Origin: Actinomycetota bacterium
GTDB lineage: Bacteria > Actinomycetota > Thermoleophilia > Gaiellales > Gaiellaceae
Direction of reading: 5' to 3'
DNA: 6,628 nucleotides
NCBI GenBank assembly: GCA_003170995.1
Contig: PMXT01000200.1
Span: forward strand, 1-6,628
Below the pieces are notes generated by a model. The model ran no database searches, was not told the DNA's origin, and saw nothing but the letters and a program-made list of their open reading frames with translations. The translations under genes and the position numbers were made by a program. Shown in pieces: positions 5,477 to 6,628 of the stretch; positions within the stretch are counted from its first letter, which is position 1; the number at the start of each line of letters is the position of its first letter.

Positions 5477-5584
5477 GCCCCTATCTTCGCCGAGCGCGGG
5501 CGCCGAGGCGTAACCAGCCGGCGCCGTACCGGGTACCGGCGCAAGCGACGAGTCCGTCCATCCGGACCTGGCGAGGTAGTGCGC

Positions 5585-5613
5585 TGGAGTCTCCCTGCGA
5601 AGTCGGGGATAAT
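5585..5613 (+). promoter_or_regulatory. Possible promoter of the RCC1-repeat gene
   Basis: GATAAT at 5608-5613 matches the -10 consensus at five of six positions. A poor -35 (TGGAGT, 5585-5590) lies 17 bases upstream. The start of transcription would fall near 5620, giving a leader of roughly 50 bases. The call is tentative because the -35 is weak. Confidence 0.3.
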
Positions 5614-5661
5614 CCGATCTGCCTGACCTGACACCTGACCGTTTTCCTAGCCCACGCCACC

Positions 5662-5669
5662 GGAGGTGG
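5662..5669 (+). promoter_or_regulatory. Strong ribosome binding site for the RCC1-repeat gene
   Basis: GGAGGTGG lies six bases (from GGAGG) before the ATG at 5673-5675. It is the best Shine-Dalgarno sequence in the window and fixes the start of a gene that has no other upstream in-frame candidate needed. Confidence 0.85.
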
Positions 5670-5672
5670 AAA

Positions 5673-6628
5673 ATGACCCGTCTACCTTCTCTCGCCCGCA
5701 AGCTGCTTCTCGGAGCCGTCTTCGTGCTCGTGCTCGTCGGCACGGCTTCCGGCACCACGTCGGGCGCCAAGCTTTCCGCTCGCCTAACCAAGACCAACTT
5801 CACGGGCGCCCAAGCGAGCAAAGTCAAGCTCCTCTGCAAGTTCACCGCGCCGAGCAAGAGCTTCGCCTACGCGATCACGATCAAGAGCGGTAAGAGGTGG
5901 AAGACGGTCAAGAAGGTCGGGAGGAAGGGCAGCTTCAAGGGCTCCTGCACGAAGACGGTCAAGAAGCTCTTTGCCGGCAAGCCGGTGAAAGTCGGAAGCT
6001 ACAAGCTCAAGCTCTCCGTCGACTCGGGCAGTAAGACGCTTTCCTTCAAAGTCGTCAAGGCAAAGAAGAGCGGCGGCTCGCCGGCGAACAGGGCTCTTCC
6101 CACCATCAGCGGCACGGCGAGGGACGGGCAGACACTCGCGGCTCACCCGGGCACATGGTCAGGTTCTCCAACTCCCAGCTACTCGTATCAGTGGCGCCGC
6201 TGCAACTCCTCCGGCGCCGGCTGCAGCGATATCTCGGGAGCTACGACAGGCAGCTACGTCCTGGTAGGGAGCGACGATCACTCGACCATCCGCGTCCGGG
6301 TGACGGCCTCCAACTCCCGTGGCTCGGCAAGCGCAACCTCGGCCCAAACGAGCTTGGTGGCTTCGGTTGTCTCGAGCGCCGACAGCGGCGACGACCACAG
6401 CTGCGCCGTGCTCAGTGACGCCACGGTCAAGTGCTGGGGCGGGAATGAAAACGGCCAGCTCGGCGACGGCACGCATACCTACAGCGCAACGCCGGTTCAG
6501 GTCGTGACCAGTCCCAGTCATCCGCTCGCGAACGTAGTCCAGGTGAGCGCCGGCGAGAACTTCAGCTGCGCCGTCCTCTCCGATCACAGCGTCAGCTGCT
6601 GGGGTGAGAGCGACTACGGCGAGCTCGG
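5673..6628 (+). CDS. Secreted Ig-like / RCC1-repeat protein, N-terminal part (runs off right edge)
   Basis: The frame is open for 318 codons to the window end with no stop. Residues 1-27 are a signal peptide: basic start MTRLPSLARK, hydrophobic core LLLGAVFVLVLVG, then TASG. Residues 33-132 are a very Lys-rich beta-type domain with two Cys (55, 92); it is of unknown function but looks like a recurrent actinobacterial surface module. Residues 142-230 form an Ig-like module of the 'ISGTA…GTWSG…YSYQWRRC…GATTGSY…IRVRVTASN' type, with Cys177 and Cys184 possibly paired. From about 237 RCC1-type repeats begin: DDHSCAVLSDATVKCWGGN with GQLGDGT, then NFSCAVLSDHSVSCWGES, cut by the edge. RCC1 repeats build a beta-propeller, normally about seven blades. 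It is probably exported and surface-bound; ligand unknown. It is transcribed divergently from rsmD and not part of that operon. Confidence 0.93.
   Translation, partial: MTRLPSLARKLLLGAVFVLVLVGTASGTTSGAKLSARLTKTNFTGAQASKVKLLCKFTAPSKSFAYAITIKSGKRWKTVKKVGRKGSFKGSCTKTVKKLFAGKPVKVGSYKLKLSVDSGSKTLSFKVVKAKKSGGSPANRALPTISGTARDGQTLAAHPGTWSGSPTPSYSYQWRRCNSSGAGCSDISGATTGSYVLVGSDDHSTIRVRVTASNSRGSASATSAQTSLVASVVSSADSGDDHSCAVLSDATVKCWGGNENGQLGDGTHTYSATPVQVVTSPSHPLANVVQVSAGENFSCAVLSDHSVSCWGESDYGEL

Larger units (their letters stand above)
5477..5672. promoter_or_regulatory. Divergent intergenic region between rsmD and the RCC1-repeat gene
   Basis: This 196-base region must hold the start signals for both directions. 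It contains an imperfect palindrome, GCGCCGTACC-GGGTACCGGCGC (5521-5542), with an 8-bp stem and one bulged base. It also has a symmetric GGATAATCC (5607-5615) and three CCTGA copies (5622-5626, 5627-5631, 5634-5638). No strong consensus promoter pair is visible for rsmD. Confidence 0.5.

Noticed and set aside
5477..5857. Long upstream extension of the rsmD frame
   Set aside because: It overlaps the divergent secreted-protein gene and its strong ribosome binding site. RsmD homologues begin with MRIIAG, found at 5476.
5784..6146. 120-codon minus-strand frame opposite the secreted-protein gene
   Set aside because: Antisense shadow; the plus-strand frame has a signal peptide, Ig-like and RCC1 motifs and stays open to the edge.

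Overview
The window looks like high-GC actinobacterial DNA. Three things point to a deep-branching, Thermoleophilia/Solirubrobacterales-like member of Actinomycetota: the conserved order rsmD – coaD – SepIVA-like – yceD – rpmF – plsX – acpP – rnc, a CxxC-type L32, and a secreted protein joining an Ig-like 'GTWSG…YQW' domain to RCC1 repeats. The class-level placement is inference; no rRNA is present.

Layout. Nearly everything up to about 5476 is read on the minus strand, so transcription runs from high to low coordinates. The order is rsmD (16S rRNA m2G966 methyltransferase), coaD (phosphopantetheine adenylyltransferase, start overlapping the rsmD stop as GTGA), a short SepIVA/DivIVA-like coiled-coil protein, and yceD (DUF177, Cys-rich). 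Next come two tandem unrecognised membrane proteins, then rpmF (L32), plsX (phosphate acyltransferase), acpP (acyl carrier protein), and the first codons of rnc (RNase III) at the left edge. At 5477-5672 there is a divergent intergenic region. From 5673 a plus-strand gene with a strong ribosome binding site encodes a secreted RCC1-repeat protein that runs off the right edge.

How the genes fit together. plsX makes acyl-phosphate from acyl-ACP. acpP carries the acyl chain on a phosphopantetheine arm taken from CoA, and coaD makes the CoA precursor. rpmF, yceD, rsmD and rnc belong to ribosome and rRNA biogenesis. The yceD-rpmF-plsX-acpP-rnc linkage is widespread in bacteria, and coaD with a SepIVA-like gene is a familiar actinobacterial neighbour.

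The most unusual part is 1709-2988. Two paralogous genes, joined by a TTGA start/stop overlap, sit between yceD and rpmF, which are normally adjacent or close. Each encodes a J-domain-like N-terminus of about 60 residues without the HPD motif, followed by three predicted membrane helices at matching positions (215 and 211 residues). Several inverted repeats lie at gene junctions. One of them covers the plsX ribosome binding site. No RNA genes, mobile elements, CRISPR arrays or gene-free stretches above 300 bases were seen.
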